This document shows positions 53,096 through 62,170 of a DNA stretch of 64,000 bases, piece by piece (position 1 is the stretch's first letter; each line of letters starts with the position of its first letter). Made by a program: the position numbers and the translations under genes. Location: positions 62,001 through 126,000 of the forward strand of contig NZ_CAMLMJ010000001.1 of assembly GCF_946481145.1 (NCBI RefSeq), in the 5' to 3' direction. The stretch is from an uncultured Sediminibacterium sp. GTDB taxonomy: Bacteria > Bacteroidota > Bacteroidia > Chitinophagales > Chitinophagaceae. A model generated the notes under the pieces. The model had not been told where the DNA came from. It was given only the letters and a program-made list of their open reading frames with translations, and ran no database searches.

Positions 53096-53163
53096 GTGAA
53101 TCGTGAATAGTGAATGGTGAATGCTGGCCTCTTTATTGACCATTCACCATTGACAATTGACTA
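53096..53163. repeat. GAATGGTCAATTG-type repeat between dehydrogenase subunits
   Basis: GTGAATCGTGAATAGTGAATGG words and their complements (ATTGACCATTCACC, TTGACAATTGAC) with imperfect pairing, between the GMC and subunit-3 genes; it runs to the GMC stop codon at 53164. Confidence 0.75.
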
Positions 53164-54843
53164 CTATAAATTTTGTTTTTTCAATTCACTAACCGCATGG
53201 TCTGCAGCGCGTGCAGTAAATGCCATATAAGTTAATGATGGGTTTACACAAGCTGATGAAGTCATGAATGCGCCATCGGTAACATACACATTTGGTGCAT
53301 CCCAAACCTGGTTGAATTTATTTACAACCGAAGTTTTAGGATCATTCCCCATACGTGCGGTTCCCATTTCGTGAATACCACGACCCAATACACCATTGCC
53401 TTCGTAACCATACACATCTTTTACGCCTGCATTGGTGAGTATTTCAATAGCATCGGCCTGCATATCTTTCCTCATTTTGATTTCGTTCTCTTTGAGTTCG
53501 CAATCAAATGAAAGAACAGGAAGCCCCCATTTATCTTTCACGTTTTTATCGAGGGTAATTTTATTGCTATGATCAGGCAATACTTCTCCAAAGCCCATCA
53601 TACCAAAGGTCCAGCCACCCGGTTCTGTAAGAGCGTCTTTAAATTCGGCACCGATACTTAATTCGGCAACTTCTCTTCCCCATCCCTGTCTGGATGCGCT
53701 TCCCTGATATCCAAACCCGCGGAGATAGTCGCGTTTATCGCCATAGAGATTGCGGTAACGTGGTACATAAATACCATTTGCCCTGCGACCGAAATAGTAT
53801 TTGTCTTCATAACCTTCCACACGACCGCCGGCGCCAACACCTAAATGGTGGTCCATGATATTATGACCCAATTCACCACTGCTGCTTCCTAATCCATCAG
53901 GCCAAACATCCGTAGCTGAATTCATCAGAATCCAGGCTGTGTTTAATGCAGATGCATTTAGGAAAACTATTTTAGCATTGTAGGTATAGGTTTTATTTGT
54001 TTCGGCATCGAGTACTTCAACACCTGTTGCGCGCTTTTTATCTTTATCGTACAATACCCTTGTTACAATAGACCATGGACGCAGTGTTAAATTACCTGTG
54101 GCCATCGCTGCAGGTAAAGTAGATGACTGTGTACTGAAATAAGCGCCAAACGGACAACCCAGCCAACACTTATTACGGTATTGGCAATTGGTACGGCCAT
54201 TATGTTCCTGGGTAAGGTTTGCTACACGACCAATGATCATGTGGCGCTGGTTCTTATAATATTCTTTTATACGCTTGGCCAGGTCTTTCTCTACAACGTT
54301 AAGTTCCATCGGGGGAAGAAAATCGCTGTCTGGCAAGTGAGGTAACCCTTCTTTACTGCCGCTGATACCTGCATGACGTTCTACATAAGAATACCAGCTT
54401 TCTATGTCTTTATATCTAACCGGCCAATCAACACCTACTCCGTCTTTCAGGTTGGCCTCAAAATCAAAATCGCTCCATCTATAACTTTGGCGGCCCCACA
54501 TTAAAGAACGTCCACCAACATGGTATCCACGGAACCAATCGAAGCGTTTTACTTCTGTGTAAGGACTTTCCTTTTCATTTACCCAATAATCGAGGTTTGT
54601 TTCATTAAGTGGGTAGTCGCGTTTGAGAACCGGATAATCATTGATCATCTGTTGGGTTCTTCTTCCGCGATGGGGATAATCCCAAGCTTCTTTGTTGGCG
54701 TTTACATAATCCTTAATGTGTTCAATGTTACGCCCACGTTCGAGCAAGAGCACTTTCAGCCCCTTTTCAGTAAGTTCTTTAGCGGCCCATCCGCCACTGA
54801 TTCCTGAACCTACTACGATTGCATCATAATTTTGTTCGGCCAT
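53164..54843 (-). CDS. GMC family FAD-dependent oxidoreductase
   Basis: A 559-residue flavoprotein. FAD-binding VVGSGISGGWAAKELTEKG, GRSLMWGRQSYR, CPFGAYFSTQS, and the C-terminal VYVTDGAFMTSSACVNPSLTYMAFTARAADHA are GMC features, as in glucoside 3-dehydrogenase and gluconate dehydrogenase catalytic subunits. No signal peptide: it should be exported with the subunit-3 partner. Electrons could go to the cytochrome c at 59805. A sugar 3-dehydrogenase role is inference from family and neighbours. Confidence 0.92.
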   Translation of the reverse strand: MAEQNYDAIVVGSGISGGWAAKELTEKGLKVLLLERGRNIEHIKDYVNANKEAWDYPHRGRRTQQMINDYPVLKRDYPLNETNLDYWVNEKESPYTEVKRFDWFRGYHVGGRSLMWGRQSYRWSDFDFEANLKDGVGVDWPVRYKDIESWYSYVERHAGISGSKEGLPHLPDSDFLPPMELNVVEKDLAKRIKEYYKNQRHMIIGRVANLTQEHNGRTNCQYRNKCWLGCPFGAYFSTQSSTLPAAMATGNLTLRPWSIVTRVLYDKDKKRATGVEVLDAETNKTYTYNAKIVFLNASALNTAWILMNSATDVWPDGLGSSSGELGHNIMDHHLGVGAGGRVEGYEDKYYFGRRANGIYVPRYRNLYGDKRDYLRGFGYQGSASRQGWGREVAELSIGAEFKDALTEPGGWTFGMMGFGEVLPDHSNKITLDKNVKDKWGLPVLSFDCELKENEIKMRKDMQADAIEILTNAGVKDVYGYEGNGVLGRGIHEMGTARMGNDPKTSVVNKFNQVWDAPNVYVTDGAFMTSSACVNPSLTYMAFTARAADHAVSELKKQNL

Positions 54844-54884
54844 GGTCTGTTTGTTTATGATTGTTTGTGGTTTGCTGTTTTAGT

Positions 54885-54955
54885 CCATGGTTGATAGACC
54901 ATGGTCCATAGTATTATTTAACCATGGACTATGGACCATGGTCTATCGACTATTC
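54885..54955. repeat. ATAGACCATGG-type inverted repeat
   Basis: Perfect 20-bp arms at 54893-54912 and 54928-54947 (GATAGACCATGGTCCATAGT and complement) plus further words, between two leftward genes, ending near the isomerase stop codon. Confidence 0.85.
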
Positions 54956-54957
54956 TA

Positions 54958-55842
54958 TCACACATCACAAATCTGAATCGCTTTTCTGAGCGATCCGATT
55001 TTATCGTTGCCTGTAGCTATAAATTCCTGTGCTACATATTGTTTAAAGCCAGTCTCTACAATTGCCTTCATGATTGCCGGATAATATAATTCCTGCGATT
55101 CATCTATTTCATGGCGGCCCGGAACACCTGCAGTATGGTAATGACCGAAATACTGGTGGTTGTTTTTGATGGTACGGATGATATCTCCTTCGTTAATCTG
55201 CATGTGGTAGATATCATACAATAGTTTAAAGTTCGGTGAACCCAACTGTTTGCATAATTCAACGCCCCATGCCGAACTGTCGCACATATAATCTTTGTGA
55301 TCTACTTTACTGTTGAAGAGTTCCATCTGAATAATCACCCCTTTCTTCTCTGCCAGCGACATAATCTGTTTCAATCCGGTAACACAGTTTTTTAAACCGG
55401 TTTCATCATCCATTCCATTCCTGTTGCCGCTGAAACAAATCAGGTTGGTATAACCTGCTTTTGCTACGAGTTCAATATGTTCGGTATAATTCTTAATCAA
55501 TGTTGCATGATACTGCGGGTCGTTCCATCCTTTTACCAAACCTATTTCAGCACCATTACACATGGTAGAAATAAGGTTGTGTTTCTTCAAAATATCCCAG
55601 TCTTTAGGACCAACCAGATCAATACCAACCAATCCCATTTCTTTAACGATTACGCATAATTGATCAAGCGGGATATCACTATAACACCAGCGGCAAACAG
55701 AGTGATTGATGTTTCCTTTGAGTGCCATAGTTGTTGAGGTGGTGTTAGTGGTAAATGCAGAAACGCCCGATCCGGTTGCCAGTAATGCTGAACCGGCAAG
55801 CAATTGTTTAATCGTTTTTCTTCTTGATGATTCTGTTGCCAT
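54958..55842 (-). CDS. Hydroxypyruvate isomerase-like TIM-barrel protein, exported
   Basis: A 294-residue sugar isomerase-like enzyme with an RRK-containing twin-arginine-type leader (SSRRKTIKQLL). Features: VCRWCYSDIPLDQLCVIVKEMGLVGIDLV, LICFSGNRNGMDDETGLKN, and the metal-site segments VIIQMELFNSKVDHKDY, LLYDIYHMQINEGDII and GHYHTAGVPGRHEID. Related to hydroxypyruvate isomerase and tagatose epimerases; actual substrate unknown. The MFS transporter gene lies 52 bp upstream. Confidence 0.88.
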   Translation of the reverse strand: MATESSRRKTIKQLLAGSALLATGSGVSAFTTNTTSTTMALKGNINHSVCRWCYSDIPLDQLCVIVKEMGLVGIDLVGPKDWDILKKHNLISTMCNGAEIGLVKGWNDPQYHATLIKNYTEHIELVAKAGYTNLICFSGNRNGMDDETGLKNCVTGLKQIMSLAEKKGVIIQMELFNSKVDHKDYMCDSSAWGVELCKQLGSPNFKLLYDIYHMQINEGDIIRTIKNNHQYFGHYHTAGVPGRHEIDESQELYYPAIMKAIVETGFKQYVAQEFIATGNDKIGSLRKAIQICDV

Positions 55843-55894
55843 GATTGATCTTTCGCAGGATAATAAATATAAGGATTAATGTTTAACCAACGTT

Positions 55895-57166
55895 CTAAGC
55901 TGGCATATTTGACTTTGTTTTATTCCGCATGTATAAGAATAGTCCGGCAAATGCCACAGATAAAACAATGGGTATGAGCATGGTTGCATTCAGTATTTCA
56001 GGGCCGGCGAGTTTTTTTGCTTCCCCTAATGCATTAGCCATTTCTGTTCCGGCAGCGGCATTTGAATAATCTGCAAGATTTGCACCTGCCGGAAGTTTAG
56101 CAGCCAGTAAATTATCATAATAATCACTCATGAATATCATATAAACCGAAACGGCAAACATACCGGCTCCACCCATAAGGTTTAAACCTACTGCACCTGT
56201 TTTGGGAAGATTTTCCGACACAAAACCGAGCATGGTAGGCCAGAAATAACAAACACCCATTCCAAAGATGATGGCACCAACAAAAAGCATATTACCGGTT
56301 GTATGTCCCATAAGGTATAAACCTACTGCCGATAAAATTGCTGATATCAGGAGTACACCTGCCGGAGAGAACCGGTGTACAACTGGCTCTGCAAAAGCCC
56401 GGCCCAGCACCATAATACCCGTTTCTATGGTTAAAAGCAGAATTGCATTATCTGATACATTTTTCAGGAGTACATCAATCCACTGGCCTGTAAACAATTC
56501 GGTAATAGCAGTACCAAACATCAGGATGATCATAAAAATAAAGAGGGGGTTCAGCAGCGACTTATACATTTCTGCCGCAGAAACACCACTTGCCACCCGT
56601 TCGGTAACGGGGAAATTCAGTTTGCTGAACAGGTAGCCGTACAGAATGGTTGGTATTAACATTAAACCAACCTGTACTTGCCAGCTAACGCCCACTTTAT
56701 CCAGGAAATACACCAGTAAAGTACCGATTACAATACCCCCTGGAAACCACAAATGAAAATGGTTAAGCTTAGTGGTTTTATTATCTGAATAAATGGTTGC
56801 AACTAATGGGTTACAGGCTGCTTCAACAGTTCCGTTGGCAATACCCACACAAAGTGTTGAAATGAACAGGGTCCAGTAACCACCCGCAAAAATGGTGAGC
56901 AGAATACCGGCGAGGTGGAACAAAAACGCAACGATCAGCAATCGCTTCATGCCGATAATATCTACTACAAATCCGCCGATTACCACAGCAAGTGGAAAGC
57001 CCCAGAATGCGGTAGCGGCAATAGTTCCGAGTTGTGACGCATTTAATTCGAATTCTACACCAAGTCGGCCAAGTATTCCGGCCCTGATACCAAAAGAAAG
57101 AGAAGTTACCAATAATGCCAGACAGCTGGCAACAAATAATTGTTGACGTTGGGGAGTGGCGTGCAT
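55895..57166 (-). CDS. MFS transporter
   Basis: A 423-residue major facilitator protein with 12 predicted helices. It includes GTVEAACNPLVATIYSDNKTTKLNHFHLWFPGGIVIG, typical of the sugar/nucleoside-type MFS group in Bacteroidota. It probably takes up the sugar product of the surrounding enzymes. It starts 228 bp from the divergent Gfo/Idh gene, with a LacI-type operator candidate between. Confidence 0.9.
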   Translation of the reverse strand: MHATPQRQQLFVASCLALLVTSLSFGIRAGILGRLGVEFELNASQLGTIAATAFWGFPLAVVIGGFVVDIIGMKRLLIVAFLFHLAGILLTIFAGGYWTLFISTLCVGIANGTVEAACNPLVATIYSDNKTTKLNHFHLWFPGGIVIGTLLVYFLDKVGVSWQVQVGLMLIPTILYGYLFSKLNFPVTERVASGVSAAEMYKSLLNPLFIFMIILMFGTAITELFTGQWIDVLLKNVSDNAILLLTIETGIMVLGRAFAEPVVHRFSPAGVLLISAILSAVGLYLMGHTTGNMLFVGAIIFGMGVCYFWPTMLGFVSENLPKTGAVGLNLMGGAGMFAVSVYMIFMSDYYDNLLAAKLPAGANLADYSNAAAGTEMANALGEAKKLAGPEILNATMLIPIVLSVAFAGLFLYMRNKTKSNMPA

Positions 57167-57270
57167 ATCGTTTGAGTTGTTGGTTGAAATAAGCCACTAA
57201 ATGTAATTTTATTTTCAAACAAAGCAGCGAAAAATTTTCCCATTTTACCGTCATTTGTACCGATTTCTCC

Positions 57271-57284
57271 GCAAACGATTGTGC
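57271..57284. promoter_or_regulatory. LacI-type operator candidate
   Basis: GCAAACGATTGTGC in the divergent region between the MFS gene and the Gfo/Idh gene. The centre CAAACGATTG fits the CAAnCGnTTG pattern of LacI/GalR family operators. No LacI gene is in the window. Position between both sugar-gene transcripts supports a local switch, but the call rests on one short match. Confidence 0.4.
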
Positions 57285-57394
57285 TTTTTTATCCGATACT
57301 GTATGATAAAATTTCTCTGGCTTCCATTTTTTTAATAACCTTACATCCCTGAAATTATTTCTTCTACTCAAGAACCTAATAAAAAAATCGTCTC

Positions 57395-58561
57395 ATGAAC
57401 CGAAAACTCAGAATGGGTATGGTTGGTGGTGGCCGCGATGCCTTTATCGGCGCCATTCACCGTATTGCTGCTAATATGGATGGACTAATTGAAGTTGTAT
57501 GCGGAGCGCTTAGTATTAACCCTGAAATTGCCAAAGCTTCCGGGGAAGACCTCTTTCTCCCTGCAGACAGGATCTACATGAATTTTGAAGAGATGATCAC
57601 AAAGGAAAGTCAGTTACCTGCAGATAAAAGAATGGATTTCATCACAATCGTAACGCCCAATTTTGCCCATTTCGCGCCTGCAATGATGGCATTGGATCAT
57701 GGTTTTCATGTTGTGATTGAGAAGCCGATGACTTTCACTTTTGAAGAAGCGCAGTTACTTCACCAGAAAGTACAGGAAACGGGTTTATTATTATGTCTTA
57801 CACATACTTATTCAGGGTATCCCATGGTAAAACAGGCACGTGCAATGGTTGCTGGCGGTGTATTAGGGAAAATCAGGAAGGTATGGGTTGAATATCCACA
57901 GGGCTGGCTCAGCAAACTGTCTGAACGTGAAGGCAATAAACAGGCAGCCTGGAGAACAGACCCCAAGCGCTCCGGCAAAGCCGGCGCAATGGGCGATATT
58001 GGCACACATGCTGCCCATCTTGCCGAATATATTACCGGAGCAGAAATCACCCATTTATGTGCCGACCTTAATGCACTGGTAGAAGGCCGTTTACTGGATG
58101 ATGATGGTAATGTACTGTTGCGTATGAGCAATGGAGCAAGAGGAGTGTTAATGGCATCACAGGTAGCCGCGGGCGAAGAAAACGCTTTGAAAATAAGGGT
58201 TTATGGAGAACTTGGCGGACTTGAATGGGCTCAGCATGAGCCGAATACATTACTGCTGAAATGGCTTGACCAACCCACTCAAATTTTAAGGGCCGGTGGA
58301 AATTATGGTGACAGGTTAAGTTCCTTCGCTACCCATAATTGCAGAACACCGGGCGGCCATCCGGAAGGTTACCTGGAAGCATTTGCAAATATTTATCGCA
58401 ATTTCGCCTTAACCCTGGGTGCACGCATAGATGGCACTCAACCAACTGCTGAAATGCTCGACTTCCCAACCACCCGCGATGGCTTGAGAGGCATGGCTTT
58501 CATCGACAATGTTGTGGCTTCTGCTGCATCTGATGTAAAATGGACGGAATATAAAATTTAG
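57395..58561 (+). CDS. Gfo/Idh/MocA family oxidoreductase, cytoplasmic
   Basis: A 388-residue dehydrogenase without signal peptide. GMVGGGRDAFIGAIHR (nucleotide-binding) and VVIEKPMTFTFEEA (EKP motif with the catalytic Lys) are canonical, and GKAGAMGDIGTHAAHLAEYITG follows. It differs from the exported paralogue at 49973. Likely oxidises or reduces a sugar at C3 or C4 in the cytoplasm. Its TAG stop ends on the first base of the following inverted repeat. Confidence 0.92.
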   Translation: MNRKLRMGMVGGGRDAFIGAIHRIAANMDGLIEVVCGALSINPEIAKASGEDLFLPADRIYMNFEEMITKESQLPADKRMDFITIVTPNFAHFAPAMMALDHGFHVVIEKPMTFTFEEAQLLHQKVQETGLLLCLTHTYSGYPMVKQARAMVAGGVLGKIRKVWVEYPQGWLSKLSEREGNKQAAWRTDPKRSGKAGAMGDIGTHAAHLAEYITGAEITHLCADLNALVEGRLLDDDGNVLLRMSNGARGVLMASQVAAGEENALKIRVYGELGGLEWAQHEPNTLLLKWLDQPTQILRAGGNYGDRLSSFATHNCRTPGGHPEGYLEAFANIYRNFALTLGARIDGTQPTAEMLDFPTTRDGLRGMAFIDNVVASAASDVKWTEYKI

Positions 58562-58625
58562 TGAATGGTCAATTGTGAATGGTGAATATGGAATCCTATA
58601 TGACCATTCACAATTGACCATTCAC
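58561..58625. repeat. GAATGGTCAATTG-type inverted repeat at a gene end
   Basis: Perfect 23-bp arms at 58561-58583 and 58603-58625 around a 19-nt loop. The first base is the last base of the stop codon of the Gfo/Idh gene. It lies between two rightward genes. Confidence 0.88.
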
Positions 58626-58649
58626 CACTCACTATCAAACCTCTCTACT

Positions 58650-59708
58650 ATGACAACCATCAAAGGCCCGGGTATTTTTCTGGCTCAATTCATGGGAGAT
58701 GCTGCTCCTTTTAATTCTCTTGAAAGTATTTGTAAATGGGCCGCGTCTTTAGGGTTTAAAGGCGTACAAATTCCTACCTGGGATGCCCGTTGTATTGATT
58801 TGCAAAAAGCCGCAGAGAGTAAAACTTATGCCGATGAAATAAAAGGCATCGTTGCTGCTGCTGGCCTGGAGATTACAGAACTATCAACACATCTGCAAGG
58901 ACAACTGGTAGCTGTTCATCCGGCTTATGATGTAATGTTCGATGGGTTTGCACCTGAAAATGTTAGAGGTAATGCAAAAGCACGTACCGCATGGGCCATT
59001 CAGCAACTGCAATATGCAGCCAAAGCATCTGCCAATCTTGGTTTAAATGCACATGCTACTTTCAGTGGCGCCTTATTATGGCATACAGTTTACCCATGGC
59101 CACAAAGACCTGCGGGATTAGTAGAGACTGGTTTTACGGAACTGGCTAAAAGATGGAAACCTATTCTGGATATTTTTGATGAAAATGGTGTGGATCTCTG
59201 TTATGAAATTCACCCGGGTGAAGACCTGCATGATGGTATCAGCTATGAAATGTTCCTGGAAAAAGTTAACAACCACCCTCGTGCCTGTTTATTATACGAC
59301 CCCTCACACTTTGTTTTACAATGCCTCGACTACCTAAGCTATATTGATCATTACCATGAACGCATCCGCATGTTTCATGTAAAGGATGCGGAGTTTAACC
59401 CAAGCGGTAAACAAGGTGTTTACGGAGGATACCAGGGTTGGGTTAACAGAGCAGGACGATTCCGTTCATTGGGTGATGGACAGGTAGATTTTGGTTCCAT
59501 CTTTAGTAAACTTGCCGCTTATAATTACAAAGGATGGGCAGTTATGGAATGGGAATGTGCTTTAAAACACCCCGAAGTTGGTGCAGCTGAAGGTGCCCCT
59601 TTCATTCAAAAACACATTATTAAAGTAACCGATAAAGCATTCGACGATTTCGCAGGAACCGGCTCCGATGAAAATTTCAATCGCAGCATTTTGGGAATCA
59701 ATGAATAA
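58650..59708 (+). CDS. Sugar phosphate isomerase/epimerase, cytoplasmic
   Basis: A 352-residue TIM-barrel isomerase. GPGIFLAQFMGDAAPFNSLESICKWAASLGFKGVQIP, ELSTHLQGQL, LCYEIHPGEDLHDG, LLYDPSHFVLQ, FHVKDAEFNP and AVMEWECALKHPE give the metal-binding Glu, Asp, His and Glu set. No signal peptide. The upstream frame from 58575 runs through the repeat; the ATG at 58650 is preferred. It probably works with the Gfo/Idh gene before it. Confidence 0.92.
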   Translation: MTTIKGPGIFLAQFMGDAAPFNSLESICKWAASLGFKGVQIPTWDARCIDLQKAAESKTYADEIKGIVAAAGLEITELSTHLQGQLVAVHPAYDVMFDGFAPENVRGNAKARTAWAIQQLQYAAKASANLGLNAHATFSGALLWHTVYPWPQRPAGLVETGFTELAKRWKPILDIFDENGVDLCYEIHPGEDLHDGISYEMFLEKVNNHPRACLLYDPSHFVLQCLDYLSYIDHYHERIRMFHVKDAEFNPSGKQGVYGGYQGWVNRAGRFRSLGDGQVDFGSIFSKLAAYNYKGWAVMEWECALKHPEVGAAEGAPFIQKHIIKVTDKAFDDFAGTGSDENFNRSILGINE

Positions 59709-59714
59709 CTTAGC

Positions 59715-59775
59715 TGTGAATAGTCGATTGTGAATTGTCAAATATTCTATTCACAATTGACCATTGACAATTCAC
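59715..59775. repeat. GAATGGTCAATTG-type repeat
   Basis: GTGAATTGTCAA (59730-59741) pairs with TTGACAATTCAC (59764-59775), with further words outside. It precedes the cytochrome c gene. Confidence 0.75.
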
Positions 59776-59804
59776 CTATAACCAAACCACAAAACAATAA
59801 AACC

Positions 59805-60191
59805 GTGAAAAAGTACCTAGTATCACTCTCATTGCTGGCTATTCTTGCCGCATGTGGAGGTAATGAAGAGAAAAAAGAAACAAGTAATTCAACCACTGCA
59901 TCAGCTCCTGAAGACCTTAGCAGTAATCCCGATTATACCAAAGGACTTGAACTGATTGGCAAATCAGATTGCCTTACTTGTCATAAAGTAGGCGATAAAC
60001 TCATCGGCCCTTCCTACAAAGAAGTTGCGGCTAAATATGAAAATTCAGATGAGAATATCAATATGCTGGCAGATAAAATCATTAAAGGCGGACAAGGTGT
60101 ATGGGGCTCCATACCTATGACTCCCCATCCGGCAATATCAACTGATGATGCCAAAGCAATGGTTAAATATATTCTCCTCTTAAAGAAATAA
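59805..60191 (+). CDS. Mono-heme cytochrome c lipoprotein
   Basis: A 128-residue class I cytochrome c, lipid-anchored: the signal ends in AILAAC, then a low-complexity acidic/Ser-Thr linker, then SDCLTCHKVGDKLIGPSYKEVA (heme motif CLTCH) with a Met in IPMTPHP as likely axial ligand. The start is a GTG at 59805 (VKKYLVSLS); an upstream open frame runs through the repeat. It is the likely electron acceptor of the GMC dehydrogenase and passes electrons to the respiratory chain. Confidence 0.9.
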   Translation: MKKYLVSLSLLAILAACGGNEEKKETSNSTTASAPEDLSSNPDYTKGLELIGKSDCLTCHKVGDKLIGPSYKEVAAKYENSDENINMLADKIIKGGQGVWGSIPMTPHPAISTDDAKAMVKYILLLKK

Positions 60192-60193
60192 TT

Positions 60194-60913
60194 ATGCTTC
60201 AAAACTGGTTAACAACCGCTATTATCAGTGTTTTCATTTTGGGAAATGCAGTTTCAGAAAACAAAGCCGACGCTACTGCTAATACCATGCTGCAAAAAAA
60301 TGGCTGGATCTCTTTGTTTGATGGTAAAACTACCAAAGGATGGATTACCTATGGTAAAGACAACATCGGGAGTTGCTGGAAAGTAGAAAACGGCGTATTA
60401 CACCTGGATGCTTCAGAAAAAAGCGGTCGGGGTGATATTATTCATGATCTTGAATTAGAAAATTTCCACCTGAAAGTTGACTGGAAGGTTTCTAAAAATG
60501 GCAATAGTGGCATCATTTTCTGGGCGCAAAACGATACTGCTAAATATAAAAGGGTTTGGTATACAGGCCCCGAAATGCAGGTATTGGATAATGACGGCCA
60601 TCCCGACGCTAAAATCAATAAACACCGTTCTGGTAACCTTTACGATCTGGTTGCTGGCAAAGAAGGTGTTACGAAACCTGTTGGCGAATGGAACACAGCA
60701 GAAATCATCTGTAATAAAGGCAAAATGGAATTTAAACTAAATGGCGAAAGTATATTGAACACCACTTATGGCGACGATCAGTGGAATCAATTAATTGCCA
60801 ATAGCAAGTTTAAATCGATGCCCGGTTTCGGCAAAATTTTCAAAGGGCATATTGCCCTGCAAGACCATGGCGACGATGTATGGTTCAGGAATATTGTGGT
60901 GAAGAAATTATAG
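60194..60913 (+). CDS. DUF1080 (3-keto-disaccharide hydrolase-like) protein
   Basis: A 239-residue exported protein with a signal peptide (about 1-20). The concanavalin-like DUF1080 fold is seen in NGWISLFDGKTTKGWITYG, CWKVENGVLHLDAS, GNSGIIFWAQND, TGPEMQVLDNDGHPDA, GNLYDLVAG and GEWNTAEIICNKGKMEFKLNGE. Members include enzymes cleaving 3-keto-glycosides, which would fit a neighbouring sugar 3-dehydrogenase. It starts 2 bp after the cytochrome stop, so they are an operon. Confidence 0.9.
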   Translation: MLQNWLTTAIISVFILGNAVSENKADATANTMLQKNGWISLFDGKTTKGWITYGKDNIGSCWKVENGVLHLDASEKSGRGDIIHDLELENFHLKVDWKVSKNGNSGIIFWAQNDTAKYKRVWYTGPEMQVLDNDGHPDAKINKHRSGNLYDLVAGKEGVTKPVGEWNTAEIICNKGKMEFKLNGESILNTTYGDDQWNQLIANSKFKSMPGFGKIFKGHIALQDHGDDVWFRNIVVKKL

Positions 60914-61010
60914 GGGTTAGGTGTTAGGTACTAGGAATCCTTTCCTATTAACTAAAGGCTAAAGGCCAATGGCTAATGGCTAATAGCTACTCCCCGATAC
61001 TAACAGCCTA
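60911..61010. repeat. GGCTAATGG/GTTAGG word array
   Basis: Words (GGGGTTAGG, GTTAGGTACTAGG, CTAAAGG, GGCTAATGG) in tandem beginning at the TAG stop of the DUF1080 gene, with weak pairing between ends. Related in style, not sequence, to the other word arrays. Confidence 0.6.
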
Positions 61011-61057
61011 ATTCTTCGAACCTTATTTGAATTAGCAGCTATTTATTAAATTAGCCT

Positions 61058-61663
61058 ATGCCAGTTACAGACCCACGTGTTGATGCGTATATCGACAAAG
61101 CCGAGCAGTTTGCCCAGCCCATTTTGTTGCATATACGTAAATTGGTGCACAAGGCCTTCCCTGAAATTATTGAGACCATGAAATGGAGCTTCCCACACTT
61201 TGAGCACAAAGGTGTGGTTTGCAGTATGGCATCCTTTAAGCAACACTGCGCATTTAGCTTTTGGAAAGCATCTATCATGAAAGATCCGAACAAAATTCTG
61301 CAGATAAAAGACAGGGGCGCAATGGGGCATTTTGATCGAATCACCAGTATGAAAGATCTGCCGCAAGACAAAATCATGATTGCTTATATAAAGGAAGCCG
61401 TAACATTGAATGAATCTGGTATAAAGTTGCCTGCGAAACCAAAATCATCACCCAAACCACTTGAAATACCGGACTACATTACAAAAGCATTAAAAAAGAA
61501 CGCTAAAGCCAATAAAACTTTTGAAGCGTTTCCCTACTCGCATAAAAAAGAATACATCAACTGGATTACTGAAGCCAAAACAGATGCTACAAAAGAAAAA
61601 AGAATCGCCACTATGATCGAATGGCTTGAAGAAGGCAAAGATAGAAACTGGAAATACAGATAG
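61058..61663 (+). CDS. YdeI/OmpD-associated family protein
   Basis: A 201-residue cytoplasmic protein. The N-terminal half (VDAYIDKAEQFAQPILLHIRKLVHKAFPEIIETMKWSFPHFEHKG) is the DUF1801 fold. The C-terminal half (IPDYITKALKKNAKANKTFEAFPYSHKKEYINWITEAKTDATKEKRI) is the YdeI/bacteriocin-protection domain. Function unclear. It lies alone, about 145 bp from the DUF1080 gene. Confidence 0.9.
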   Translation: MPVTDPRVDAYIDKAEQFAQPILLHIRKLVHKAFPEIIETMKWSFPHFEHKGVVCSMASFKQHCAFSFWKASIMKDPNKILQIKDRGAMGHFDRITSMKDLPQDKIMIAYIKEAVTLNESGIKLPAKPKSSPKPLEIPDYITKALKKNAKANKTFEAFPYSHKKEYINWITEAKTDATKEKRIATMIEWLEEGKDRNWKYR

Positions 61664-61666
61664 AGG

Positions 61667-61712
61667 GGTGATCTTTGATTTTTGAATTTTGAATTTTGAT
61701 TTTTGAATTTTA
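61667..61712. repeat. TTTTGATTTTTGAATTTT word array
   Basis: Repeated TTTGATTTTTGAATTTTGAATTTT words with no complementary arm, overlapping the region before tadA. The same family occurs at 19646-19961 and 52455. Confidence 0.7.
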
Positions 61713-61720
61713 ACTCCCCC

Positions 61721-62170
61721 ATGCACCCCGAAACACACGAATACTACATGCAGCAGGCGCTGAAAGAAGCTCAGATTGCCTTTGATTCAGATGAAGTACC
61801 TGTTGGGGCCGTTGTGGTGCTCAACAATAAGATAATTGCTCGTGGGCATAATCAGGTAGAGCTCCTAAACGATTCCACTGCACATGCAGAAATATTGGCA
61901 CTAACTTCTGCCTACAGTAGCCTTGGATCCAAATACCTTCCCGATGCCACATTGTATGTAACCCTTGAGCCCTGTTTAATGTGCTCTGGCGCATTGTACT
62001 GGGGTAAAATTGGACGCATTGTATATGGCGCCAGTGATATAAAAAATGGTTTCCGAAAACACCTGAAAGAACATCAATCCCCCTTCCACCCCAAAACAGA
62101 AATCATCAGTGGCATTCTGGAAGACGAATGCGCCTGGCTAATGAAGAATTTCTTTCAGCAGAAGAGATAA
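61721..62170 (+). CDS. tadA: tRNA adenosine(34) deaminase / nucleoside deaminase
   Basis: A 149-residue CDA-fold zinc deaminase. HAEILAL provides the catalytic His and Glu, and EPCLMCSGAL the two zinc cysteines; the arrangement and length fit TadA, which makes inosine at the tRNA wobble position. The frame opens at a TTG (61703) within the preceding repeat; the ATG at 61721 is the likely start. Confidence 0.9.
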   Translation: MHPETHEYYMQQALKEAQIAFDSDEVPVGAVVVLNNKIIARGHNQVELLNDSTAHAEILALTSAYSSLGSKYLPDATLYVTLEPCLMCSGALYWGKIGRIVYGASDIKNGFRKHLKEHQSPFHPKTEIISGILEDECAWLMKNFFQQKR

